A DNA stretch of 64,000 nt from Haloechinothrix_A salitolerans (GCF_039544105.1 NZ_BAABLA010000123.1); one strand, 5' to 3'; numbered from the stretch's first letter, positions 33,519 through 42,918 are shown. Made by a program: numbers and translations. Notes: generated by a model from the letters alone, not told the origin.

Positions 33519-35579
33519 ATGACAAGCACATCAACCAGTGGCGACGACGCCGTGCTTGAGGCGCGGACGCCACTGAAGACTCGACTACAGCACGCGTGGC
33601 GACCGTTCCGGGAGTCGAGCAGGGTCTCGCGGGGGCTGATCTTCAGCGGACTCGGCATCATCGCGGCGTTCCTGTTGCTCGCGTTCGTTGGCCCGCTGGT
33701 CTATCCGTACGACGGCACGCAGTACCGCGCCGAGACGTCGCCAGGCGAGTTCACATCGTTCCCCGAGCTGGCGCCGCCGTCGGCCGAGCACTGGTTCGGC
33801 ACGACGAAGGACCAGTTCGACGTCCTCGCCAGGATCATCGACGGCGCGACGCTGGCGTTCGCCGTGATGGCGTTGGCGGTCTCGATCGCCATGCTCATCG
33901 GCGTGACGCTCGGCCTGTTCTCCGGCTACAGGGGCGGCAGGCTGGACCGGATTCTGGTGACCGCGATGGACGCCGTGTACGCGTTCCCACCACTGGTGTT
34001 GGCGATCATCGTGTCATTCGTGCTCGCGGCGTATCTCTCACCGGGTGTACCATCCGCGGCCGCCGCCGTGGGCCTGGTCTACATCCCGCAGTACTTCAGA
34101 GTGGTGCGCAACCACACGCTGTCGGTGAAGGAGGAACCCTTCGTCGAGGCGGCGAAGTCGTTCGGCGCGCGGAACCGGACGGTGCTCGGGCGCTACGTGT
34201 TCTTCAACGTGGTGCAGACCGTTCCCGTCATTCTGACGCTGAACGCCGCCGACGCGATCCTGGTGCTCGCCTCGCTCGGCTTCCTTGGTTATGGCGTGCA
34301 GCCGCCGACGCCGGAGTGGGGTTACGACATCTCGCAGGCGGTCAACGACGTCGCGGCGGGTATCTGGTGGACGGCGCTGTGGCCTGGCCTGGCGATCGTG
34401 CTGCTCGTGATGGCGTTGACGCTGGTCGGTGAGGGCCTGAACGACGTCATCAACCCCCTGCTGCGGGCGAAGGGCAAGGCGGGCCGCAAGATCAAGGGGA
34501 TGCCGAGGGCACGTCGCCGTGACCGGTCGCGTCGAGCGGCCGATGCCGCCGAGCAGGATGACGAGGGGCTGGCCGCGAAGGTGCGCGATCTGCGGGTTGG
34601 CTACCGCACCGCCTCCGGTCCATTGTGGGCGGTCGACGGCGTCAGCTTCGACATCAAGAAAGGCGAAACCGTCGCGCTCGTCGGTGAGTCCGGCTGTGGC
34701 AAGTCGTCCATGGGCCGGGCCATGCTGCGCCTGATGCCGCCTGGCGGTGTCGTGGGAGGACAGGTGGAGATCGGTGGCACTGACGTCGCCACCGCGCCGG
34801 AGTCCGAGGTCCGCAAGCTGCGAGGTGAGGGCGCGTCGCTGATGTTCCAGGAGCCGATGACCCGGCTCAATCCGTTGGAACGCGTCAGCGACCACTTCGT
34901 CGAGATGATCAGGACACACAAGCCGAAGACGTCTCGCGAGGAGGCCCGCGCGATGGCGCGGGACGCGCTGGTGCAGGTCGGCATCCCGCCGACGCGGATC
35001 GACAACTACCCGCACGAGTTCTCCGGCGGCATGCGGCAGCGGGTGATGTTGGCGCTGTCGATCGTGCTCACGCCTCGGCTGATCGTCGCGGACGAGCCGA
35101 CGACCGCGCTGGACGTCATCGTTGAGTCGCAGATCCTGTCGCTGCTGGAGCGGCTGCGGGCAGAGGAGAACGTCGGCATCCTGTTCATCACCCACAACCT
35201 GGGTGTCGTCGCCGAGGCCTGTGACCGGGTCGCGGTGATGTACGCGGGCAAGATCGTGGAGATGGGTCCGGTCGACGAGATCTTCACCAACCCGAAGCAC
35301 CCGTACACGCGGGGGCTGGTGGCGTCGACGATCTCGCTGAACACGACCGAGCTGCGGTCGATCGGTGGCTACCCGCCGAACCTGATCGACCCGCCGAAGG
35401 GCTGCCGGTTCGCGGCTCGATGCCCGCACGTGATGGACCACTGCACGGAGAGCCCGCCCGAGCTGACCGAGGTCGGGCCGGAGCAGCGGGCCGCGTGCTT
35501 CCTCTACCCGGGCGCTGGGCAGCCGGTGCCGGAAGGAGTCGTTGCCCCATCGGGTGATCCCCAGGTGAGTGGCATATGA
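33519..35579 (+). CDS. Fused ABC permease (DppC) and ATPase (DppD)
   Basis: A 686-aa fusion. Residues about 35-310 form the DppC-like permease (TM segments; EAA loop EAAKSFGARNRTVLGRYVFF; DVINPLLRA end). A basic linker (about 320-345, RARRRDRSRRAADAAEQ) leads to a DppD-like ATPase: Walker A GESGCGKSS, Q-loop FQEPMTRLNP, signature FSGGMRQR, Walker B LIVADEPTTALD, H-loop ITHNLG, then the oligopeptide C-terminal motif CRFAARCPHVMDHC. Fusions of this type are recurrent in actinobacteria. The stop codon overlaps the next start (ATGA). Confidence 0.93.
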   Translation: MTSTSTSGDDAVLEARTPLKTRLQHAWRPFRESSRVSRGLIFSGLGIIAAFLLLAFVGPLVYPYDGTQYRAETSPGEFTSFPELAPPSAEHWFGTTKDQFDVLARIIDGATLAFAVMALAVSIAMLIGVTLGLFSGYRGGRLDRILVTAMDAVYAFPPLVLAIIVSFVLAAYLSPGVPSAAAAVGLVYIPQYFRVVRNHTLSVKEEPFVEAAKSFGARNRTVLGRYVFFNVVQTVPVILTLNAADAILVLASLGFLGYGVQPPTPEWGYDISQAVNDVAAGIWWTALWPGLAIVLLVMALTLVGEGLNDVINPLLRAKGKAGRKIKGMPRARRRDRSRRAADAAEQDDEGLAAKVRDLRVGYRTASGPLWAVDGVSFDIKKGETVALVGESGCGKSSMGRAMLRLMPPGGVVGGQVEIGGTDVATAPESEVRKLRGEGASLMFQEPMTRLNPLERVSDHFVEMIRTHKPKTSREEARAMARDALVQVGIPPTRIDNYPHEFSGGMRQRVMLALSIVLTPRLIVADEPTTALDVIVESQILSLLERLRAEENVGILFITHNLGVVAEACDRVAVMYAGKIVEMGPVDEIFTNPKHPYTRGLVASTISLNTTELRSIGGYPPNLIDPPKGCRFAARCPHVMDHCTESPPELTEVGPEQRAACFLYPGAGQPVPEGVVAPSGDPQVSGI

Positions 35580-36904
35580 GCGAGGAAGGACAGACACCGG
35601 TGACCGATTCGGAACCGTTGCTCGTCGTCGACGACCTGAAGACGCACTTCCCCGCGCGTGGCGGGCTGTTCGGCGGGGGTGGCAAAAGCGTCGTCAAGGC
35701 CGTCGACGGCGTCAGCTTCTCGGTCGGCAAGGGTGAGGTACTTGGCCTCGTTGGCGAGAGCGGGTCTGGTAAGACGACGCTGGGCCGTTCGTTGCTCAAG
35801 CTGGTGCAGCCGACGTCCGGCCAGATCCGCTACCGGGGTCGCGACCTGGTTCCGCTGAACGACGGCGAGATGCGACCGCTGCGGCGGGAACTGAGCATGA
35901 TCTTCCAGGATCCGAACGCATCGCTGAACCCCGCGATGACGATCGGGCAAGGCGTCGGGCACCCGCTGCATATCCATGGCATGGTCAGCACCCGCGCCGA
36001 GGCGCGCAAGCGGGTGGTGGAGATGCTGGAACGCGTCGGGCTGCACCCGGCGGAGACCTTTCTCGACCGCTACCCGGAAGACCTGTCCGGCGGGCAGAAG
36101 CAGCGGCTGGTCATCGCCCGCGCGTTGATCACCGAGCCGAAGTTCGTCGTGGCGGACGAGCCGGTCGCCGCGCTCGACATGAGTGTGCGGGCGCGGGTGC
36201 TTGAGCTGATGCTCGAGCTGAAGCGCGACCTCGACCTGACGTACGTGTTCATCACGCACGACCTGGCGACGGCACGGTTCCTGTGCGACCGGATCGGAAT
36301 TCTGTACCTCGGCGGGCTCGTCGAACAGGGGCCGTCCGACGCGCTGTTCGACGACCCGCAGCACCCGTATACGCGGTCGCTGCTGTCGGCGATTCCGCTG
36401 CCCGAGGCGGGTCGGCGGAATCGGCCGAAGAAGCTGCCGCGCGGCGAGATTCCGGATGCCGCGAAGCCGCCCGCCGGGTGCCGGTTCCATCCGCGGTGTC
36501 CCGAGGCATTCGGGTCGTGCGGCTGGCAGGGCCATGATCTCATCGACATCCTCGAGGACCGGTGGACCGAGGTGGACAAGGAGACGTTCACGGCCGAGCT
36601 GGAGTTGTTCGGCAAGCTCAGCGACGCCGACGTCGGCACGGACTACGTGCGGTTCCCGTCGTCCACACCGGACACGTTGGCGGAGTGGTTGCGGGAGAAC
36701 GGTCCCGCGCTGCCCGCGAACGTGTTCTCCGCGGTGACCGACGTCGAAGTCGAGGAACGCGGCGTCGTCGTCCGGTTTGGACCAGGGCCGGAGCCAGCCG
36801 TGCAGCACATCAAGAACAGGGACGTCGCCTGCCACCTGCACGGCATCACGGTGCGGCAGGACGGCGTGCACGTCGGGGATCCGGAGCAGGCACCGACGTC
36901 GTGA
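35576..36904 (+). CDS. ABC transporter ATPase, DppF type, with long C-terminal extension
   Basis: Second ATPase of the importer, 442 aa. Walker A GESGSGKTT, Q-loop FQDPNASLNP, signature LSGGQKQR, Walker B FVVADEPVAALD, H-loop ITHDLA, then CRFHPRCPEAFGSC. Usual DppF proteins are about 330 aa and end soon after this motif. Here about 110 further residues follow (DILEDRWTEVDKET...DVACHLHGITVRQDGV in part), beginning acidic and ending in a beta-rich Cys/His segment. Function of the tail unknown. It overlaps the previous gene by 4 bp; a terminator follows. Confidence 0.92.
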   Translation: MSEEGQTPVTDSEPLLVVDDLKTHFPARGGLFGGGGKSVVKAVDGVSFSVGKGEVLGLVGESGSGKTTLGRSLLKLVQPTSGQIRYRGRDLVPLNDGEMRPLRRELSMIFQDPNASLNPAMTIGQGVGHPLHIHGMVSTRAEARKRVVEMLERVGLHPAETFLDRYPEDLSGGQKQRLVIARALITEPKFVVADEPVAALDMSVRARVLELMLELKRDLDLTYVFITHDLATARFLCDRIGILYLGGLVEQGPSDALFDDPQHPYTRSLLSAIPLPEAGRRNRPKKLPRGEIPDAAKPPAGCRFHPRCPEAFGSCGWQGHDLIDILEDRWTEVDKETFTAELELFGKLSDADVGTDYVRFPSSTPDTLAEWLRENGPALPANVFSAVTDVEVEERGVVVRFGPGPEPAVQHIKNRDVACHLHGITVRQDGVHVGDPEQAPTS

Positions 36905-36910
36905 GCGGTC

Positions 36911-36938
36911 GGGGCGGCACCGTGCGTGGTGCCGCCCC
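36911..36938. terminator. Perfect 11-bp inverted repeat after the ABC operon
   Basis: GGGGCGGCACC (36911-36921), GTGCGT loop, GGTGCCGCCCC (36928-36938), 7 bp after the stop codon; also ahead of the convergent tetR stop codon. Confidence 0.88.
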
Positions 36939-36988
36939 ATTGCTCCGCTGGTCCTGGCGATGCTCGGTGGCACCGCCAGGACCTGCGG

Positions 36989-37591
36989 TCACGATGCCTG
37001 GCCCGCGGTGCCCAGTACGGCGAGCACCCTGCCGAACAGGTCGTCCGGCACCGCGCCGGGATCGAGGCTGTCCTCGACCGCGAAACCGTTGGACAGTGCC
37101 AGCACGACCACGGCCGCCTCGTCCGGCGGGAACGGCAGTGTGAGCCCGTGCCGCTCGGCCATCCGCTCGATCATGCCCGCCAACGAGGCACGCAACCGTT
37201 GCCGTCGCGTCCGCAGCGCTTCCGCCAACTCGGGGTCACGCTGCCCGCTGACGGCATAGGCGATCAGCAGTCGTTGCCACTTCGCTCCGGTGTGGATCGC
37301 GTCGACGAGGTGTTTGCCCACGTCACGTAGGGCATGGCCGGCGTCGGCCGCGCCGTCGAACAGTTCGGTCGCCTCCCGCTGCCGTTCCGCCACGTACTCG
37401 TCCATCAACGCGAGCACGAGGTCGTTTTTGCTGCGGAAGTTGGAGTACACCGCGCCCTTGGTGAGCCCAGCCGCGGCGGCGACGTCGGCTACCGACGCCG
37501 CCTCGATCCCGTGCGTCGTGAAGACGTCGTGGGCCGCGGCCAGGACTCGCCGTCGGGTTTCCTCCCTGGTGGGGCGACGTCGTGTCGTCAC
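36989..37591 (-). CDS. TetR-family repressor, coupled to the lipase gene
   Basis: A 200-aa regulator. The N-terminal helix-turn-helix is clear: TREETRRRVLAAAHDVFTTHGIEAASVADVAAAAGLTKGAVYSNFRSKNDL in pattern, with the usual GxxKGAVYxxFxxK recognition helix. GTG at 37591 overlaps the lipase stop codon by 4 bp (GTGA), so the two genes are cotranscribed and translationally coupled. A three-half-site palindrome upstream of the lipase is the likely autoregulatory operator. Inducer unknown, probably a lipid or product of lipase action (inference). Confidence 0.92.
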   Translation of the reverse strand: MTTRRRPTREETRRRVLAAAHDVFTTHGIEAASVADVAAAAGLTKGAVYSNFRSKNDLVLALMDEYVAERQREATELFDGAADAGHALRDVGKHLVDAIHTGAKWQRLLIAYAVSGQRDPELAEALRTRRQRLRASLAGMIERMAERHGLTLPFPPDEAAVVVLALSNGFAVEDSLDPGAVPDDLFGRVLAVLGTAGQAS

Positions 37592-38958
37592 GGTGCCGTT
37601 GCGCAGGTGTTTGGCGGCTGCTGACCGGAGAACCGGCCGCCGAGGTAGTCGACGGCGAGCGGCGCACCGGTGATCGCGCCGAGTACATGGTCCCCGACGA
37701 CGGCTGGCTGGAACTGGACCGTGCCGCCGCCCGCACACCAGGCCTCGTTGAGCGTGATCGCTTGGTCGAAGGTGACGAGTTCGTCGGTCGGCGAGTGGTA
37801 GATCATCGCGGGCGCCTTCGGTGTCGTGTTGCCGAGTTCGATGTCATCCAGCACCTTTTGCCACTCAGGAAGGGACATCGGATCGTCCACCGTGGTGTAG
37901 CTGGACAGGCTGCGGAACGCGTAGCGAACGGAGAACTCCTCGACGCACTGTGTGCTGATCTCGGCTGCCATCTCCTTGCCCTCGTCGGTCAGAATCTCCT
38001 CGAACGGCGCATCAGGGTATGCCCGCGCGAGGCCGACCGCCGCGGCCAGCACGAGACCGCTCGCTGGGCCGCCGTCGTGCAGGTTGGCCATGGCTTCCAT
38101 GTCGGCGGGGGCCGCACCGACGGCCGCGCCCGCGACGTTCAGCTCCGGCGCGTAGTCGGCCGCGCGCTGCGATGCCCAGGCGGTCGAGAAGCCGCCCTCG
38201 GAGTAACCCCAGAACCCGACCTGCGTGGCGTCGCTGAGCCCGGCTTCGGGTAGTTCGGCGGCGGCGCGGGCGGCGTCCAGTTGAGCATGGCCGAGTGAGC
38301 GACCGGCGACGTAGGTGTGCGGACCCGGCGTGCCGAGGCCTTCGTAGTCGGTGACGACCACGGCCCAACCTCGGTTCAGGGCCTGGCTGAACAGGGAGAA
38401 CTCCTGCTCGCTGCCCGTGGCGAGCTTGTACGACGGGGCGCACTCCGGCCCGAGGCCGTGGGTGCCAACGGCGTACGACACCAGCGGGCGCTCGCCGTCG
38501 CCTGTCCACGCCTCTTGGGGCACGATCACGGTGCCGGAGACAGCGTTCGGCTCGAAGGTCGCCGACGTCGAGCGGTACAGCACCTGCCAGGCGTTGACCG
38601 GGACGCTGAAGCCGTTGTCCGAGACGTCGATCTGCCGCGAGCGGAAGACCGTGCCCGGCTCGACGTCCGGTATTGGGTCCGGCGGAGTGTAGAACGGATC
38701 GTCCTGCGGCGGCGGGAACTGCTGCGCGGCGGCTTGCAGGACGTGTGCCGCGTGCGCGGGGGTGACGGCGCTGGCCGTCGGAGTCGCCGCGCTGGCGGCT
38801 GTGGTGATCGCACCGGTGAGCAGCGCCACCGTCGCACCAACGGTGAGAAGCGCCTTGGACGTCCGTTGTCGTCCCACACGCCAGCCGCCGTGGCTACCGC
38901 CCAGTCTCGGCGTCCATGCTCCGTCGCGTGTCCCAGCCCTGGTGTTCTCCGCTGTCAT
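37588..38958 (-). CDS. Secretory lipase (LIP family, alpha/beta hydrolase)
   Basis: A 456-aa exported lipase of the LIP family first described in Candida and common in actinobacteria. The signal segment is long (hydrophobic LLTVGATVALLTGAI near 40-54, ASA cleavage zone near 60). The domain shows FRSRQIDV, VVVTDYEGLGTPGPHTYVAG, nucleophile elbow GYSEGG, then YHSPTDELV (Asp region) and VVGDHVLG (His region). ATG at 38958 was preferred over GTG 38970 for spacing from AAGG. First gene of a lipase-tetR pair. Confidence 0.9.
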   Translation of the reverse strand: MTAENTRAGTRDGAWTPRLGGSHGGWRVGRQRTSKALLTVGATVALLTGAITTAASAATPTASAVTPAHAAHVLQAAAQQFPPPQDDPFYTPPDPIPDVEPGTVFRSRQIDVSDNGFSVPVNAWQVLYRSTSATFEPNAVSGTVIVPQEAWTGDGERPLVSYAVGTHGLGPECAPSYKLATGSEQEFSLFSQALNRGWAVVVTDYEGLGTPGPHTYVAGRSLGHAQLDAARAAAELPEAGLSDATQVGFWGYSEGGFSTAWASQRAADYAPELNVAGAAVGAAPADMEAMANLHDGGPASGLVLAAAVGLARAYPDAPFEEILTDEGKEMAAEISTQCVEEFSVRYAFRSLSSYTTVDDPMSLPEWQKVLDDIELGNTTPKAPAMIYHSPTDELVTFDQAITLNEAWCAGGGTVQFQPAVVGDHVLGAITGAPLAVDYLGGRFSGQQPPNTCATAP

Positions 38959-38983
38959 GTCGCTGACCACCTTCGATACTCGC

Positions 38984-39006
38984 CGGTATTGAATACCGAA
39001 CGGTAT
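38984..39006. promoter_or_regulatory. Three-half-site palindromic operator upstream of the lipase-tetR pair
   Basis: CGGTAT-TGA-ATACCG-AA-CGGTAT: overlapping palindromes CGGTATTGAATACCG (38984-38998) and ATACCGAACGGTAT (38993-39006). It lies 26 bp upstream of the lipase ATG, an ideal TetR site. Confidence 0.82.
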
Positions 39007-39074
39007 CCAGTGGCGTGGGTCACGTCAAGCGCGCAGATGCTCTCGGGCGGGTGGCGCGGTACAGCGGCAAGCCG

Positions 39075-40013
39075 TCAGCGTCCGACCGTCGCGCACTCCG
39101 CCTGTGGCGGCGTTGGCGGCACGGGCACTGGCCGGGGCCGGGACATCGATCCGATCAGCACGCCGATGATCACGATGCCCGCCGCCGCGATCTCGATCGC
39201 GGTCGGGCGCTCGTCGAGCACCAGGAACGCCAGTGTCATGCCGACGACTGGTACCAGCAGCGAGAACGGCGCGACCACACCCGCGGGGTTGCGGCTCATG
39301 AGCGTGCTCCACAGCCCCGATCCGGCCACCGTGCCAATGAGGACGATGTAGACCAATCCGCCGAGCGCGACCATCCCCTCCGACGTCCCGACCCCGGCCA
39401 ACGCCTGCCACCCGGCCGACGGACCCTCGAACGCCAGCGACAGCGCGAACATCGGCAGCGGCGGCACGACGGACATCCACAGCGTGAAGTGCAACGGGTT
39501 CACCTGGCTGGTCGTCTCCGCGAATCCGTTGCGGTTGCAGAGGTTTCCCGCCGCCCAGCTCAGCGCGGCGAGCAAGGTCAGGATCATCGGCAGCAGCGCG
39601 GCGTGCTCGGCGCGTTGCCACCCGATGATGCTCATGCCGACCACCGCGAGCCCGATCCCGGACGCCACCATCGGCGTGATGCGCTCGCGGAGTAACACCG
39701 CACCGAGTAGCACCGTGAACGGCGCCGATGCCTGCAAGACTAGCGACGCGAGCCCGGTTGGCATGCCGATGTGCATCGCGACGAACAGGAACGCGAAGTG
39801 TCCCGTGCCGAAGCCGAGGCCGTAGCCGATCAGCCAGCGCACTTTCACCCCTGGCCATGGCACGAGCAGCATCGTCGGTACCGCGAGCACGGCGAACCGT
39901 AGTGTCGCGGCGAACAGGGGCGGAAAGTGCTGGATGGTGGCGTGGACGGCGAGGAAATTCGCGCCCCACATCACGGCCACGGTCAAGGCGAGCAGGCGAT
40001 CCCGTTGCGACAT
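39075..40013 (-). CDS. EamA/DMT-family transporter
   Basis: A 312-aa ten-TM drug/metabolite exporter with two EamA repeats: LLALTVAVMWGANFLAV opens the first, LTLLAALSWAAGNLCNRNG the second; each ends with a conserved ASAPFTVLLGAVLLRE-like or PFSLLVPVVGM segment. It diverges from the lysR gene 72 bp away, which probably controls it. Substrate likely an amino acid or metabolite (family inference). Confidence 0.9.
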   Translation of the reverse strand: MSQRDRLLALTVAVMWGANFLAVHATIQHFPPLFAATLRFAVLAVPTMLLVPWPGVKVRWLIGYGLGFGTGHFAFLFVAMHIGMPTGLASLVLQASAPFTVLLGAVLLRERITPMVASGIGLAVVGMSIIGWQRAEHAALLPMILTLLAALSWAAGNLCNRNGFAETTSQVNPLHFTLWMSVVPPLPMFALSLAFEGPSAGWQALAGVGTSEGMVALGGLVYIVLIGTVAGSGLWSTLMSRNPAGVVAPFSLLVPVVGMTLAFLVLDERPTAIEIAAAGIVIIGVLIGSMSRPRPVPVPPTPPQAECATVGR

Positions 40014-40085
40014 GCCTCCGAGCCTGCGATCAACGACTCTAAAGCACTAGCGAATTATTCTTCAGCGTCCTTGTAGAGTTGCTTC

Positions 40086-40994
40086 ATGGACGTCGTCCGG
40101 CTTCGGGCGCTTCGGGAGTTCGCCGATCGGGGCAGCCTCACCGCGGCCGCCGCCGCGCTGCACTGCACGCCGTCCGCGGTGTCGCAACAGCTCAAGGCCT
40201 TGCAGGCGGAGGTGGGGGTGGTGCTCACCGAACCGGCGGGCCGCGGTCTGCGGCTGACCGACGCCGGGCGCGCGCTCGTCGTCCGCGCCGACGAGGTGCT
40301 CGCCGCCGTTGAGCGCGCGCAGTCCGAACTGGACACCTACCGCAGCGTGCCGCGCGGAACCGTGCGGATCGCGATCTTCCCGTCCGGCGGGCAGCTCTTG
40401 CTTCCCGGTTTCCTGCACCGAGTGGCTGAACACTCCGAGCTGGGCGTCGAGGTCCGGGACATCGACATGATGCCTGCCGAAGTGCCCGCGATGCTCGCCG
40501 ATTTCGACATCGTCGTCACTCATCGCGACGAACGTGCGGAGCCGTACGAGTCCGACCGACTGACCGTTGCTCATTTACTTCGGGAACCGCTCGACGTGGC
40601 CCTGCCGGTCGGTCACCGGCTCGCACACCGGCGCAAGGTCGAACTCGCCGAGCTGGCCACTGAGCGCTGGCTTGGCGTCGAGGTCGGATTCCCCGTCGAC
40701 GACGTGCTGCGCTCGCTCGTCGTCCGCACCGGGGTACGCCCGGACGTCGTGCAGCGCATCAATGACTTCGGCGTCACGGAAGAATTAGTCGCGGCAGGCC
40801 ACGGCGTCGCGCTACTGCCGAGGTACACGATCGACACCCGGCGCGGCAAGCGCTTGCTGCGCAAGCCGATCGCCGGGATCAGGGCGGCGCGCCACGTCGA
40901 GGCCGTGCTGCGCCCCGGCGCCGCGGCCCGTCCCGCGGTCGCCACCGTGCTGGACCTGCTGCGTGCCGAGGCCCGCGCGGTGACGCCGCGGTGA
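40086..40994 (+). CDS. LysR-family transcriptional regulator
   Basis: A 302-aa LTTR. N-terminal winged HTH: LRALREFADRGSLTAAAAALHCTPSAVSQQLKALQAEVG in pattern, linker helix, then a periplasmic-binding-like effector domain (GTVRIAIFPSG onward). The 72-bp divergent gap to the EamA gene contains ACTCTA...TAGAGT half-sites (around 40035 and 40073), suitable for LTTR control of both genes. Effector unknown. Confidence 0.92.
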   Translation: MDVVRLRALREFADRGSLTAAAAALHCTPSAVSQQLKALQAEVGVVLTEPAGRGLRLTDAGRALVVRADEVLAAVERAQSELDTYRSVPRGTVRIAIFPSGGQLLLPGFLHRVAEHSELGVEVRDIDMMPAEVPAMLADFDIVVTHRDERAEPYESDRLTVAHLLREPLDVALPVGHRLAHRRKVELAELATERWLGVEVGFPVDDVLRSLVVRTGVRPDVVQRINDFGVTEELVAAGHGVALLPRYTIDTRRGKRLLRKPIAGIRAARHVEAVLRPGAAARPAVATVLDLLRAEARAVTPR

Positions 40995-41004
40995 GTGCGC
41001 TGCC

Positions 41005-42789
41005 TTACCGGTGCGCGCGGTTGATCGCCGAGATCACCGCGCGCAGCGAAGCCGTGACGATCGACGGATCGACGCCGACGCCCCAGTACACCTTGTCGTC
41101 GATGGCGCATTCGACGTAGCTCGCTGCCTGGGCGTCGTCGCCCGCCGTCATGGCGTGCTCGCTGTAGTCGAGCAGCTTGATGTCGTAGCCGATGGTGGAC
41201 AGCGCGTCGAAGAACGACGCGATCGGCCCGTTGCCGGAACCGGTGATCTCGTTCGGTTCCCCATCGACGTTGACTGTCACCGTGATGGAGTACTGGCCGC
41301 CACCGTTGTCGGTAACGTGCGAGCGCACCAGCTCCAGCGGGGACGTCGTCGTCAGGTACTCCCTGCTGAAGGCGTCCCACATGGTGTCCGGGTCGACCTC
41401 GCCGCCGGACGTGTCCGTGTACTGCTGTACGACCTGGGAGAACTCGATCTGCAGGCGACGCGGCAGGTCGAGCTGGTGCTCGGTACGCATCACGTAGGCG
41501 ACGCCGCCCTTACCGGACTGCGAGTTCACCCGGATGACGGCTTCGTACGTGCGGCCGACGTCCTTCGGGTCGATCGGCAGGTACGGGACCTCCCACGGGA
41601 ACTCGTTCACCGGCACGCCTGCCTTCTCGGCGGCCGCCTCAAGCGCGTCGAAGCCCTTGTTGATGGCGTCCTGGTGGCTGCCGGAGAATGCGGTGAAGAC
41701 CAGGTCACCGCCCCATGGCGAGCGTTCGTGCACCGGGAGCTGGTTGCAGTACTCGACCGTGCGTTTGATGTGGTCGATGTCGGAGAAGTCGATCTGGGGG
41801 TCGATGCCCTGACTGAACAGGTTCATTCCCAGCGCGACGAGGTCGACGTTGCCGGTGCGCTCTCCGTTGCCGAACAGGCAGCCCTCGATCCGGTCCGCCC
41901 CGGCCTGGTAGCCGAGTTCAGCGGCGGCGATGCCGGTTCCCCGGTCGTTGTGCGGGTGCAGCGACAGGATCACCGAGTCACGCCGGTCCAGGTTGCGGCC
42001 CATCCACTCGATCGAGTCGGCGTAGACGTTCGGCGTCGCCATCTCGACGGTCGCGGGCAGGTTCAGAATCACCGGGTTCTCCGGCGTCGGCTGCCAGATG
42101 TCGGTGACGGCGTTGCACACCTCGGCCGCGTACGACAGCTCGGTGCCGGTGAACGACTCGGGCGAGTACTGGAACCGGAAGTCCGTCTCCGGGTTCTTCG
42201 CCGCGAACTCCTGCGCGAGCTCGGCGCCTTGGGTGGCGATCTTCTTGATCCCCTCGCGCTCCTCGCGGAACACGACGCGCCGCTGGAGGATCGACGTCGA
42301 GTTGTAGATGTGGACGACGGCCTTCGGCGCGCCCTTGAGTGCCTCGAAGGTGCGCTCGATCAGCTCGTAGCGGCACTGGGTCAGCACCTGGATCCGCACG
42401 TCATCGGGGATGACGTCCTCTTCGATGATCTCGCGGACGAAGTCGAAGTCGGTCTGCGACGCCGACGGGAAGCCGACCTCGATCTCCTTGTAGCCCATCG
42501 CGACCAGCAGTTCGAAGAACTTGCGCTTGCGCGCGGGCGACATCGGATCGATCAGCGCCTGGTTACCGTCGCGGAGGTCGACGGCGCACCACAGCGGGGC
42601 GCGGGTGATACGGGCGTCCGGCCAGGTGCGGTCCGGCAGTTGGATGTCTTCGACCAGGCGGTACCAGGGTTGGTACCGGCCGACCGGCATCGAGCTGCCG
42701 CGTTGGGGGTTCCACACCGGCTGGCCAGCGGGTACTGGGCCGTTGGGCGCGGTGATGGGTCCGTGTTCCGGGCGGGGGGAAGTGGACAT
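41005..42789 (-). CDS. leuA: 2-isopropylmalate synthase
   Basis: First committed step of leucine synthesis: acetyl-CoA plus 2-ketoisovalerate. The 594-aa protein is the long actinobacterial LeuA form: catalytic barrel with DLRDGNQAL, GFPSASQTDF, HPHNDRGTG and metal-site residues, followed by an LeuA dimer/allosteric domain near 480-594 (YSITVTVNVDGEPNEITGSG in pattern) for leucine feedback. Two controls are therefore visible: allostery and the attenuator leader upstream. ATG at 42789. The convergent lysR gene ends 10 bp away. Confidence 0.97.
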   Translation of the reverse strand: MSTSPRPEHGPITAPNGPVPAGQPVWNPQRGSSMPVGRYQPWYRLVEDIQLPDRTWPDARITRAPLWCAVDLRDGNQALIDPMSPARKRKFFELLVAMGYKEIEVGFPSASQTDFDFVREIIEEDVIPDDVRIQVLTQCRYELIERTFEALKGAPKAVVHIYNSTSILQRRVVFREEREGIKKIATQGAELAQEFAAKNPETDFRFQYSPESFTGTELSYAAEVCNAVTDIWQPTPENPVILNLPATVEMATPNVYADSIEWMGRNLDRRDSVILSLHPHNDRGTGIAAAELGYQAGADRIEGCLFGNGERTGNVDLVALGMNLFSQGIDPQIDFSDIDHIKRTVEYCNQLPVHERSPWGGDLVFTAFSGSHQDAINKGFDALEAAAEKAGVPVNEFPWEVPYLPIDPKDVGRTYEAVIRVNSQSGKGGVAYVMRTEHQLDLPRRLQIEFSQVVQQYTDTSGGEVDPDTMWDAFSREYLTTTSPLELVRSHVTDNGGGQYSITVTVNVDGEPNEITGSGNGPIASFFDALSTIGYDIKLLDYSEHAMTAGDDAQAASYVECAIDDKVYWGVGVDPSIVTASLRAVISAINRAHR

Positions 42790-42854
42790 TTGTTGATGGT
42801 CTCCTGCTGTCGGTGTTTCCGCTATGGGCGGGTGACCGGCGGCACGACAAGGCC

Positions 42855-42892
42855 CCGCGACGGGGGGCCGGTCGGATCAGGCCCCGTCGCGG
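42855..42892 (-). promoter_or_regulatory. Leucine attenuator hairpin in the leuA leader
   Basis: Stem CCGCGACGGGGCC (42892-42880) pairs with GGCCCCCCGTCGCGG (42869-42855), with a 10-nt loop containing the leader-peptide stop codon. It overlaps the end of the leader ORF, so ribosome position on the Leu codons should decide whether it forms. No U-run follows, so it may act by Rho or by masking. Confidence 0.82.
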
Positions 42893-42918
42893 CAGCGAAG
42901 CAGGAGTGCGCGTGCCAC
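42877..42918 (-). CDS. leuL: Leucine leader peptide, leaderless
   Basis: GTG at 42918 opens a 13-codon ORF reading MARALLLRCRDGA with three consecutive Leu codons (CTC CTG CTT), stop TGA at 42879-42877. The -10 box TATGCT (42930-42925) lies 6 bp upstream, so the transcript would begin at the GTG. Leu-starved ribosomes would stall on the Leu run and prevent the downstream hairpin. This is the actinobacterial leuA leader design. Confidence 0.85.
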   Translation of the reverse strand: MARALLLRCRDGA

